Positions 52,666 through 61,300 of a stretch of DNA of 64,000 nucleotides are shown here, in pieces (the first letter of the stretch is position 1; each line of letters opens with the position of its first letter). Origin of the DNA: Deltaproteobacteria bacterium (GTDB lineage Bacteria; Myxococcota_A; UBA9042; PHBI01); NCBI GenBank assembly GCA_011526585.1, contig WYBB01000092.1:1-64000 (forward strand). Reading direction: 5' to 3'. The position numbers and the translations under genes were made by a program. The notes beneath the pieces were generated by a model, which did no database searches, was not told the DNA's origin, and saw only the letters and a list, made by a program, of their open reading frames with translations.

Positions 52666-54389
52666 CACCAGGTCACCGTCGCGCGGAAGCCACCCGGCCC
52701 GGCCGCACCCCCGTCCTGCGACAACGCGATGGCCGCCGCGCTCCCCGCCGCCACACCGCCGATGATCGTCCAGAACCACCACGTCTCGTAGAACGCCGCC
52801 TCGTCGTCGTCCTCGATCGGGTCGGGCGCGAGCGGCGGCCTCGTCACGTGTGCCTCAACCGGCTCCAACACCAACGGCTCGAGCGGCTTTTCCTCGACCT
52901 CGACCGGCTCGACCTCGACCGGCTCCACGACGACCGGCTCGACCTCGACCGGCTCCACGACGACCGGCTCGACCTCGACCGGCTCGACCTCGACCGGCTC
53001 CACGACCACCGGCTCCTTCTTGGGCTCGGGCGCGACGACCACCGGCTCCTTCTTGGGCTCGGGCGCGACGACCACCGGCTCCTTCTTGGGCTCGGGCGCG
53101 ACGACCACCGGCTCCTTCTTGGGCTCGGGCGCCACCGCCACGTCCTCCCCGCCATAGAACGCCGGCCGCCCGGTGACGACCTGCTCGGCCTTCACCTCCG
53201 CCACCGTCGCCCCGGCCCGCTCGACCAGGTCGAGCACCGCCACCTGCAGCCCGCCGAGGTCGCTCGACACGCGCGCCGGCTCGACCGCCGCCACCCGCCC
53301 CTTGGCCGCCTCCCACACGAACATGCCGATCGCGAAGTCGCGACCGTCTTTGCGAATATATGTAAATGCCACCGCGTCGAGCCGGTTCGCCTTGGCCAGC
53401 CGCTTCACCGCCGCCTGGAACGCCGCCTCCCCGAACTCCCCCGAGCGCGCGAACGGCTCGAGCCCGGTCTCCGGCTGCGCCGCCACCGGCGCGCCCCCCG
53501 GGCCCTCGCCCCCCGCCTTCTTGTCGAGCGCCGCCTGCACCTCGACCGACGCGTCGGTCAGGAACACCAGCTGCCCGAACGGCTCGTGCCCCTCGGCCAC
53601 CACCCGCACCGCGTGGTTGCCCCGCGCCAGGTCCCCGAGCGTCAGCGGCGCCGTGCCCCGGTTCTTGCCGTCGACGAAGACCACCGCACGCGGCGCGTTC
53701 GCCGTCACCCTGAGCTGCACCCCCGCGGGCGTCGTCGCCCGCGTGCGCACCCGCTCCACCACCGCCAGCGCCTTCTTCGGCGCCTTCTTCGCGTCGAGCG
53801 CCAGCTCGGGGTTCATCTGCAGCGCCCGCCCGAGCTCCTCCTCGCCGTTGTCGTCATAGCCGGCCCCGAAATACGCGAACGCCCGCCCGACCAGCGCCGC
53901 CACCAGCCGCTCGTTGTCGTCCAGGTGGCCGAGCCCCTTCTCGTAGAGCGTCACCGCGCGCGTCCACGTCTTGATCGCGTCCGCCCACTTGCGCCGCGCC
54001 ATCAGCTTGTCCGCCTGCGCCGCCGCCTCGTCCGCCCGCTTGACCGCGCCCGCCGCCACCGCGTCGTCGATCGGCTCGTCCCCGCTCGGCTTTTGCGGCG
54101 CCTCCACCGGCGCCAGCGCCGCCGCCGGCACGACCTCGAGCTTGCCGTCCATCGCCAGCAGCGTGTCGAGGTAGCCCTCGACCCGTGTCGCCACCAACGC
54201 CGGCACGTCCGCCGCGCGCTGCACCCGCACCACCAGCACGCGCTTCTTGCCTGCCGGCGCCGCCGCCATCGCCCCCGCGAGCGGGTTCAGCACCATCGCC
54301 AGCGCCGCCACGCATGCCGTCAGCGCGTGCCACCCCCTCCGTCGGGCGCGCGCTCCGAACAACTTCCTCAACGCGGCGTCATCGTGCAT
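52665..54389 (-). CDS. PEGA-domain envelope protein with acidic tandem repeats
   Basis: This 574-residue protein has a twin-Arg-containing hydrophobic start (ARRRGWHALTACVAALAMVL). Its helical TPR-like region at about 100-200 includes RRKWADAIKTWTRAVTLYEK and AFAYFGAGYDDNGEEELGRA. A PEGA domain follows (VVFVDGKNRGTAPLTLGDLA). Four 11-residue APEPKKEPVVV repeats and several five-residue EPVEV/EPVVV repeats form an extended spacer. Near the end is a membrane helix (WWFWTIIGGVAAGSAAAIAL). The Pro/Lys/Glu spacer recalls periplasm-spanning TonB-like linkers. ATG 54389 (MHDDAALRKLF) is preferred, since upstream in-frame codons are not conserved-looking. It is coupled to the Kelch gene by TGATG. Confidence 0.8.
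   Translation of the reverse strand: MHDDAALRKLFGARARRRGWHALTACVAALAMVLNPLAGAMAAAPAGKKRVLVVRVQRAADVPALVATRVEGYLDTLLAMDGKLEVVPAAALAPVEAPQKPSGDEPIDDAVAAGAVKRADEAAAQADKLMARRKWADAIKTWTRAVTLYEKGLGHLDDNERLVAALVGRAFAYFGAGYDDNGEEELGRALQMNPELALDAKKAPKKALAVVERVRTRATTPAGVQLRVTANAPRAVVFVDGKNRGTAPLTLGDLARGNHAVRVVAEGHEPFGQLVFLTDASVEVQAALDKKAGGEGPGGAPVAAQPETGLEPFARSGEFGEAAFQAAVKRLAKANRLDAVAFTYIRKDGRDFAIGMFVWEAAKGRVAAVEPARVSSDLGGLQVAVLDLVERAGATVAEVKAEQVVTGRPAFYGGEDVAVAPEPKKEPVVVAPEPKKEPVVVAPEPKKEPVVVAPEPKKEPVVVEPVEVEPVEVEPVVVEPVEVEPVVVEPVEVEPVEVEEKPLEPLVLEPVEAHVTRPPLAPDPIEDDDEAAFYETWWFWTIIGGVAAGSAAAIALSQDGGAAGPGGFRATVTW
52893..53133. repeat. In-frame tandem repeats in the PEGA gene
   Basis: Four near-identical 33-bp units (53002-53034, 53035-53067, 53068-53100, 53101-53133) encode 11 residues each. 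Next to them (52893-53001) lie 15-bp units encoding EPVEV or EPVVV. All unit lengths are multiples of three, so copy number can change without breaking the frame. Confidence 0.85.
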
Positions 54390-54433
54390 GCTCTCGCTCC
54401 GCTTGGGCGCTCCGAGCGGCGTAGACTGAAGCG

Positions 54434-55639
54434 TTGTCGCCGCCAAGTCAAACCCCGATACCATTGCAGACCACCCCGCCATCGCCGCCCGTGGGCCCAC
54501 CCGAAGCCACCCCCGACGCCCACCTCCGGCGCGAGCTCATCAAGGCCCTGGCGATCGTCTTCGGCGGCACCTTCCTGCTCGCGATCATCCAGTGGGTCCT
54601 GCCGTTCACCGCCGGCTTCATGCAGGTCGGCCTCGCCCTCCTCTTGCTCGAGGTCCCGCTGCGGCTTTTGCCCGACCTCCGCGCCGCCCCGCTCTGGACG
54701 CGCATCGGCCCCATCGGCCGCGGCCTCCGCCTCGGCGGCCTGACGATCCTCGTCGTCTTCCCGCTCTTCGTCGGCGGCTTCCACCTCGTCTACACGAACG
54801 TGCTCGACCGCCCCGTCGACTGGGACCTGCACCGCCTCGCCCGCTGGTCCGAGGACCTCGAGTTCGCCCCCGCCGCCGCCTGCACCCGCCGCGAGGTCTC
54901 GGTCTGGACCCAGGAGGGCCAGCTCTGGGTCGCCTCGCCCGCCGACGCCCAGCTCGTCGTCCGCCTCGCCGTGCCCGCTTCACCGCCTCCCAGCGGCGAC
55001 GGCCCGGCGCGCCCGCCCCCCGCGCGCCACGTCCTCTGCAAACCCACCGCCGCCGACGCCTCGTCCGCCGCCCCGTCCCCCTCCACGTCGCTGCCGGTCG
55101 TCGGCAAGCCGATCCTGCCCGACAGCGACGGCACCTACCGCCCGCCCCGCGGCCAGGGGGTCTTCTTCTCGCTCGGCGAGATCGACCGCTTCACCCTCCA
55201 CCTCGCCGACCAGCGCGGCCCGATCCCCGCCGAGCGCCTGCGCCTCGGCCACCGCTCCGTGCCCGCCTCGGACGCCGGCCTCGTCGAGGACACCCGCTCC
55301 TACTGGTGGCTCCTCGCCTACCTCCTCATCCACCTCGGCCTCGTCGCCTACCCCGAGGAGTACTTCTTCCGCGGCTACCTCCAGCCGCGCCTCGACCAGC
55401 GCTTCGGCACCCCCGTCCGCCTCCTCGGCGTGCCGGTCGGCAGGGGCCTGCTCCTCTCGGCGCTCGCCTTCGCGCTCCTGCACCCGATCCTCATCCCCGG
55501 CCCGCACCGTCTGCTCGTCTTCTTCCCGGCGCTCCTCTTCGGCTGGCTCGCCGCGCGCCAGAAGGAGCTCGGCGCCGCCATCCTCGTGCACGCGCTCTCC
55601 AACGTGCTCCTCGCCGTCGTCTCCCGCATGTACGGATGA
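54434..55639 (+). CDS. CPBP-family intramembrane metalloprotease
   Basis: This 401-residue membrane protein has the CPBP/CAAX-protease signature: E308-E309-x3-R313 in YPEEYFFRGYLQ, a downstream His in FALLHP and H-x-x-x-N in HALSNVLL. The N-terminus is Pro-rich, then come three helices. A soluble insert (about 135-275, including CTRREVSVWTQEG) lies between the membrane halves. The final helices carry the active site. Such proteases process prenylated or bacteriocin-like substrates, or act without proteolysis in immunity. TTG 54434 is the only reasonable start in the 44-bp divergent gap. The gene is coupled to the permease by ATGA. Confidence 0.85.
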   Translation: MSPPSQTPIPLQTTPPSPPVGPPEATPDAHLRRELIKALAIVFGGTFLLAIIQWVLPFTAGFMQVGLALLLLEVPLRLLPDLRAAPLWTRIGPIGRGLRLGGLTILVVFPLFVGGFHLVYTNVLDRPVDWDLHRLARWSEDLEFAPAAACTRREVSVWTQEGQLWVASPADAQLVVRLAVPASPPPSGDGPARPPPARHVLCKPTAADASSAAPSPSTSLPVVGKPILPDSDGTYRPPRGQGVFFSLGEIDRFTLHLADQRGPIPAERLRLGHRSVPASDAGLVEDTRSYWWLLAYLLIHLGLVAYPEEYFFRGYLQPRLDQRFGTPVRLLGVPVGRGLLLSALAFALLHPILIPGPHRLLVFFPALLFGWLAARQKELGAAILVHALSNVLLAVVSRMYG

Positions 55640-57078
55640 CCCGCCCCGTGCCGACCCCACCGCCGCCGCCCCTCACACCCGCCGCGCCGCCGACCCTGCA
55701 CCGCGCGCTCGGCGTCGTCACCGCCACCGCGCTCGTCGCCGGCACCATCATCGGCACCGGGATCTTCCTCAAGCCCGCCGTCATGGCCCAGGGAGCCGGC
55801 AGCGAGGCCCTCGTGCTCGTCGCCTGGATCGTCGCCGCCCTGCTCTCGTTCGCCGGCGCGCTCACCTACGCCGAGCTCGGCGCGCTCCTGCCCGAGGCCG
55901 GCGGCGAGTACGTCTACCTCCGCCAGGCCTACGGCCGCCTGCCCGCCTTTCTCTATGGATGGATGCGCTTCTTCATCGGCTCGGCCGGATCGATCGCCGC
56001 CTACGCCGTCGGCTCCGCCACCTTCCTCGCCGCCGTCGTCGACGTCGACGGCGCCTTCCCTTCGGGCCGCGCCGGCCTCGCCATCGTCTTCATCGCCACC
56101 TTCACCGCCACCAACTGCCTGGCGCTCACCTTCGGCGCACGCCTCAACGCCGCGCTCACCGCGCTCAAGATCCTCTCGGTGCTCGCCCTCTGCGCCGCGA
56201 TCTTCACCCTCGGCCCCGCGACCGCGCCCGACGCCCTCTCCCCCGCCCACGCCGCCACGCCCACCGAGCCGGGATTCCTCGGCCTCACCGCCTTTTCCAC
56301 CGCCGTCCTCGCCGCGCTCTGGGCCTTCGACGGCTGGAACAACCTCGTCATGGTCGGCGGCGAGATCCACCACCCGCAGCGAAACCTCCCGCGCGCGCTC
56401 GCCCTGGGCATGGGCATCGTCACCGCGCTCTACCTCATCGCCAACGCGGCCTACTTCCACGCCCTCGACTTCGACGAGGTCGCGCGCTCCTACTCGACCG
56501 CGCACAAGGACGCGCTGCCCGTCGCCACCAACGCGCTCGCCGCCGTGACCGACGCGGCCGGCGCCGTCACCGCCGTGTCGATCCTCTTCCTCGTCTCCGC
56601 GCTCGGCGCGATGAACGGCTCGATCCTCACCGCCTCGCGCGTGCCCTACGCGCTCGCCCGCGACGGCCTCTTCCCGCGCCCGCTCGCCGCGCTCTCGCAC
56701 CGCCGCGTGCCGGTCCTCGCCGTCGTCACGCAGGCGCTCGTCGCCTCCGTGCTCGCGCTCTCGGGCACCTTCGACCAGCTCACCGACGCCGTCGTCTTCG
56801 CGTCGTGGATCTTCTATGGCCTCTGCACCGGCGCCGTCTTCATCCTGCGCCGCCGTCTCCTGCGGGAGACGGGTCGCCTGCCGCCCTTCCGCACGCCGCT
56901 CTACCCGATCCTGCCCGCGCTCTTCATCGCGGTGACGCTCGTGTTGCTCGTCAACACCGTCGCCTCGATGCCCGCGCTCACCGCGCTCGGCCTCGGCATC
57001 ATCGCGCTCGGCGTGCCGGTCTATCTTCTCGCCTCGCGCCGCCGCCGCCCATCCGACCACGCGCCGACCGATGGCTGA
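55636..57078 (+). CDS. APC-family amino acid permease
   Basis: This 480-residue transporter has about 12 helices and the APC signature near TM1 (VAGTIIGTGIFLKPAVMAQG), with the unwound GTGIF substrate loop. Further blocks are SFAGALTYAELGALLPEAGG, ALWAFDGWNNLVMVGGEI and MNGSILTASRVPYALARDGL. These features resemble the LAT/SteT-type branch of amino acid exchangers. The substrate is not predictable. ATG 55636 overlaps the CPBP stop, and the end overlaps the next gene by 8 bp, so the three genes form one operon. Confidence 0.9.
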   Translation: MTRPVPTPPPPPLTPAAPPTLHRALGVVTATALVAGTIIGTGIFLKPAVMAQGAGSEALVLVAWIVAALLSFAGALTYAELGALLPEAGGEYVYLRQAYGRLPAFLYGWMRFFIGSAGSIAAYAVGSATFLAAVVDVDGAFPSGRAGLAIVFIATFTATNCLALTFGARLNAALTALKILSVLALCAAIFTLGPATAPDALSPAHAATPTEPGFLGLTAFSTAVLAALWAFDGWNNLVMVGGEIHHPQRNLPRALALGMGIVTALYLIANAAYFHALDFDEVARSYSTAHKDALPVATNALAAVTDAAGAVTAVSILFLVSALGAMNGSILTASRVPYALARDGLFPRPLAALSHRRVPVLAVVTQALVASVLALSGTFDQLTDAVVFASWIFYGLCTGAVFILRRRLLRETGRLPPFRTPLYPILPALFIAVTLVLLVNTVASMPALTALGLGIIALGVPVYLLASRRRRPSDHAPTDG

Positions 57079-57811
57079 GCCCACCGGCCCCAACGCCGCC
57101 CGCGACGCCGACCCCGACGCGCACCTCGCCAGGGTGCGCGGCCTCGACTACGCGCTCGTCGCGCACGCCGCCCGCGCACGCCGCCGTCGTCGCCTCGGCG
57201 CGGTCCTCGGCGCGCTCGCCCTCGGCGCCGGCGCCGCGCTCGCCGCTCTCGGCGCGGCCGCCGTCATCGCCTCGCCGCTATCGTGGATCGCCGCCGGCGC
57301 CTCGGCGCTCACCGGCCTCGGCGCGCTCACCGCCGCGCGCGCCGCCGCCCGTCGCGAGGCCGCCGCCACCCGCGCGCACAAGCGGCTCCGCCTCGGCCAC
57401 GGCGGTCGCGCCCTCGCGATCGACCCCTTGATCGCACGCCTCGACGCCCTGCGCGACGCCACCGCCAGCGACTACGCCCGCTACGAGGCGCGCGCTCTCG
57501 CCGCCCTCGACCCGCGCCAGCAGGCCGAGCGCTCCGCCCTGCTCCAGCGGTTGCGCGCGCGCCAACTCGACCACGTGCGCCGCCTCGACCTCGCGCGCGA
57601 GCGCGCCCTCGCCCTGCGCTCCCGCCTCGCCGCCGCCGCGCTCGCCCCCGCGCCCCGTGACCGCGACGACGCGCTCAGCGCCGAGCGCCTCGCCTACGAG
57701 GATCGCCTCGCGCGCACGATCTTCGACCGCGCCGAGATCGGCGACGAGCTCAGCCGCCTCGACGCCGAGACCGATGCCCTCGAGGCCCTCGAAGCCGAGT
57801 ACCGCGGCTGA
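57071..57811 (+). CDS. Ala/Arg-rich membrane protein, unknown function
   Basis: This 246-residue protein has a short basic N-terminus (ARARRRRR), two adjacent hydrophobic segments (LGAVLGALALGAGAALAALG and AAAVIASPLSWIAAGASALT) and a long charged C-terminal helix region likely to be coiled coil (ARALAALDPRQQAERSALLQ). Sequence composition is extreme (Ala and Arg), so homology is hard to see by eye. The start overlaps the permease end by 8 bp, supporting expression as the third gene of the operon. A repeat arm begins at its stop. Confidence 0.65.
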   Translation: MAEPTGPNAARDADPDAHLARVRGLDYALVAHAARARRRRRLGAVLGALALGAGAALAALGAAAVIASPLSWIAAGASALTGLGALTAARAAARREAAATRAHKRLRLGHGGRALAIDPLIARLDALRDATASDYARYEARALAALDPRQQAERSALLQRLRARQLDHVRRLDLARERALALRSRLAAAALAPAPRDRDDALSAERLAYEDRLARTIFDRAEIGDELSRLDAETDALEALEAEYRG

Positions 57812-57862
57812 GCTCGCCGCTCCGGCTCGCGGGCGCGGCGTTGCTTCGCTCGCTCGGTCGTC
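57808..57862. repeat. Palindromic-family arm, copy D
   Basis: This 55-bp stretch, starting at the stop codon of the membrane-protein gene, matches the reverse complement of the right arm of the 45128-45249 element over about 40 bp (GCTTCGCTCG and TCGGTCGT blocks shared). It lies between convergent genes, a position suited to a terminator. Confidence 0.45.
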
Positions 57863-57874
57863 AGGACCGGTCGA

Positions 57875-58270
57875 TCAGGTCAGCCGGTCGAGCAGGTTCT
57901 TCACCGCACCGAGCCACGGCTCGATCCCGGCCGCCTCCCAGTGCCGCCTCAGCGCCGAGTTCGGGTCGAGCGACGTGCGCACCGCCGCGCGCGTCCGGCC
58001 GAGCAGCTTCTTGTTCGGCACCGGCTTGCCCTTGCACGCCGCCTTGACCTCCTCGGGCAGCCCGGCCGCCGGCGCGCCCATCAGCGCCGCCACCAGCTCC
58101 GCCGCCAGGAGCGCGTCGCTGGTCTCGCCGAGGTCGTCGGCCTCGTACTCGAAGGTGTCCTCGATGAAGGCGAGGGTCGGGTCTTCCAGGAAGTCGGCGA
58201 AGTAGGCCTTCGCGCGCGCCGTGTCGAAGGCGTGGGTCTCGATGATCTCGGTCATGTCGGGGGTCTCCAT
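57875..58270 (-). CDS. DUF4259-like protein
   Basis: This 131-residue soluble protein has a DUF4259-like pattern: AFDTARAKAYFADFLEDPTL near the start, then SDALLAAELVAALMGAPAAG and a basic helix ending WLGAVKNLLDRLT. DUF4259 proteins are of unknown function and often occur singly; some are discussed as immunity-like. ATG 58270 is chosen because a GAGG lies upstream; ATG 58282 and 58255 are also in frame. It converges on the CPBP-APC operon and lies 50 bp upstream of the giant gene's neighbour end. Identification is tentative. Confidence 0.6.
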   Translation of the reverse strand: METPDMTEIIETHAFDTARAKAYFADFLEDPTLAFIEDTFEYEADDLGETSDALLAAELVAALMGAPAAGLPEEVKAACKGKPVPNKKLLGRTRAAVRTSLDPNSALRRHWEAAGIEPWLGAVKNLLDRLT

Positions 58271-58319
58271 GGCCCGCCTCATCGCACGGACCGAGGCCCC
58301 CCGCCATCACGATTTTTCA

Positions 58320-61300
58320 TCACCCGCCGCGGCGCCGCCTCCAGCCGAGCCCGACCGCCAGCGCGGCTCCGAGCGCCAGCAGGATCTCCATGCCGCCGCC
58401 CGCGCAGCCCGACTCCTCCCCGGACGCGCTCACGGTGGTGAAGTCGTCCCCGCCGTCGAGCGGGAGTGTGCCGGCCTGCGCCTCGTCCCCGTCGCTCACG
58501 CCGCCGCCGTCGCTGTCGCGCGCGAGCGGGTCGGTGCCGTACACGTTCACCTCGTCGCCGTCGTCGAGGCCGTCGCCGTCGCTGTCGCGCTGCCGCGGAT
58601 CGGTGCCCAGCGCCAGCTCGTCCCGATCGATGAGGCCGTCCTCGTCGCTGTCGCGCAGGCCGTCGTAGGGGTCGAGCGGGTCCGATTCGCCGAGGTCGAC
58701 GCGGCCGTCGCGATCGGCGTCCTCGTCGCCGTCCTTGACGCCGTCCTTGTCGGTGTCGGCCACGCGCGGCAGCGTCGTCGTCGACGGATCGGCGTCGGGC
58801 ACGAAGACCGCCGGATCGGTGTCGGGGGTGCCGCTCGTCAGGCCGAGCTCGGTGCCGTCGAGGATCCCGTCGCCGTCGCTGTCGGGGTCCTTCGGATCGG
58901 TGTAGAGCACCTGCTCGCGCCCGTCCGAGAGGCCGTCGTCGTCGCTGTCGGCGTCCAACGGATCGGTGCCGGCCTCGCGCTCTGCGTCGTCGGACATGCC
59001 GTCGTTGTCGTCGTCGTCGTCGGCGCAGTCGATGACGCCGTCGCGATCGGCGTCCGCCACGTCGGCGCCGCTCGGTGTCGACGCCGCGTCGCGTGGATCG
59101 GTGTCGCAGATCTCCTCTTCGCGATCGCCGACGCCGTCGTCGTCATCGTCGAGGTCGACGCAGTCGAGCTGCCCATCGCCGTCGCTGTCGGCGAGGTCCT
59201 CCGCGCTCGGGGTCGAGCTGCGGTTGTCCGGGTTGGTGCCGCACAGGTCCTCGACCCCGTCGGGCACGCCGTCCCCGTCGCGGTCGCTCTGCGCGCCGTC
59301 GCAGATCCCGTCGCCGTCGAGGTCGAACGGCACGCTCTGAGCCAGCGCCGGATCGGTCGCGCAGCCGATCTCGACCGCGTCGTCGAAGCCGTCGCCGTCG
59401 CTGTCCGGCAGGAGCGGGTTGGTCTCGCCGGCGTCGAGGCGGCCATTGCCGTTTCGATCCTCGACCCCATCGGAGAGGCCGTCGCCGTCGCTGTCGGGAT
59501 CGCGCGGGTCGCTCGGCCCGAGCTGCCCGTCGACGCCGGTCGGGTAGAGCGAGGTGCGCTCGGTGCGATCGCCGAGGCCGTCGTCATCGCTGTCCGGGTC
59601 GATCGGCGAGGTCTCGTCGGGGTCGACGACGCCGTCGAGGTCCGCGTTCTCGACGCCGTCGTCGAGACCGTCGCCGTCGCTGTCGACCTTGGCCGGATCG
59701 CTGCCGATCAGCCGCTCGTTCACGTCGCTGACGAGGTCGCCGTCGTCATCGTCGTCGACGCAGTTGATCAAGGTGTCGCCGTCGAGGTCGCTCAGATCGT
59801 AGGCGCTCGGCGTCGCGCCCGCGTCGCTCGTCGCAGTGCCGCAAAGGAGCTCGAGCGTGTCCGCGACGCCGTCGCCGTCGTCGTCCTCGTCGAGCGCGTC
59901 GCACAGGCCGTCGCCGTCGCCGTCGGCGGGCGTCGAGCTCGCGTCGCGCGGGTCGTGGCCGCAGGCGCCCTCGTCGGCGTCGGACCAGCCGTCGCCGTCG
60001 TCGTCTCCGTCGCGCGCGTCGCAGATGCGATCGCCGTCGAGGTCGTGCGCGGCGTCGACCGGGGTGGAGGTGCCGTCGGCCGGATCCGATCCGCAGGCGT
60101 CTTCGTGCGGGTCGTCGAAGCCGTCGTCGTCGAGGTCGTCGCAGTCGCTGTCACGTCCCTCACGGTCGGGGTAGCCGTCGTCGCAGACGTTGGGGCGGCA
60201 TGAGCCGAGCGGGCCGTCGGGGCAGTCGTCGTCGAGGCGGCCGTCGCCGTCGTCGCAGAGCTCGGGCGCCCAACCCGGGCCGCCGGCGACGTCGACGATG
60301 CCGTCGCCGCAGCGCGGCAGCTCACAGCCCGGGCGACAGGTGTCGGCCGGCGCGGCGTCGCCGTCGCCGCCGCGGAGGCCTTCGTCACACGGCTCGGGGC
60401 CGTTCTTCACGCCGTCGCCGCAGTACTCGACGACGAGCGAGGCGCTGGCCCGATCGTTTTCCGGGTCGGTGTCGGCGTCGTCGCCGCTGACTGTCGCGCG
60501 CGCGCTGAAGCTGGCAGCGGCCGGTGTGAGCGGGGCCTCGAAGGTCAGCCTGAAGCGCGCCGTCATGCGCGGGTCCAGCACGGGCACGTTGCACATGGTC
60601 GTGAGCCCGACGCTGCCGCAGTCGCCATCCTCTTCGAGCTCGAGACCCGGCGGCAGGTCGATGACGAGTTGGCTCCGCACCGCCTGGGCCGGGCCGGCGT
60701 TGAACACGGAGACGTCGAGGTGCACGATGCCGCCGGCGTAGACGGTCGGCGCGGAGAACGCCGCCGACACGCGCAAGTCGACCGAGCGCTGGCACTCGGG
60801 GCTGCCCTCGGGGCAGACCCAGCCGCCCTCGAGGGTGCAGCTCGCAGAGCAGCCGTCGTTGTTGCGCAGGTTGCCGTCGTCGCAGCCCTCGACGCCATTG
60901 CGCACGCCGTCGCCGCAGAAGGCGATGGCGATGGTGGCCGCGTCGCCGGCGTCGTTGCCGGGCGTCGCCTCGTGATCGCGCGAGTCGAGCGCGCTGGCGG
61001 TGATCGTCGCCGTGCGCACGTTCGGGGTGCGCGCCGCGCGGAAGCCGACGGTGAAGGTGTGGCGCGCCGAGGCGGCCAGCGAGCCGACGCGGCAGACCAG
61101 GCTGCCGGCCTCGAGCGTGCAGCCCGCGCCGAGCGAGGTCGGGGCGATGGCGCCGTCGGGATCGGGCAGGCTCATCACGAGCGTGACGAGGCTCGCGGCG
61201 ATCGGCCCGTGGTTGACGATGCTCGCGCTGAGCGTGGCGCTCTGGCCGGCGTAGACGACCGCCTTGTCGAAGTCGAGCGCGAGCGTCTCGAGGTCGACCG

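Noticed and set aside
52893..53133. CRISPR-like regular repeats
   Set aside because: Units are contiguous without unique spacers, lengths are multiples of three, and they lie inside a coding frame.
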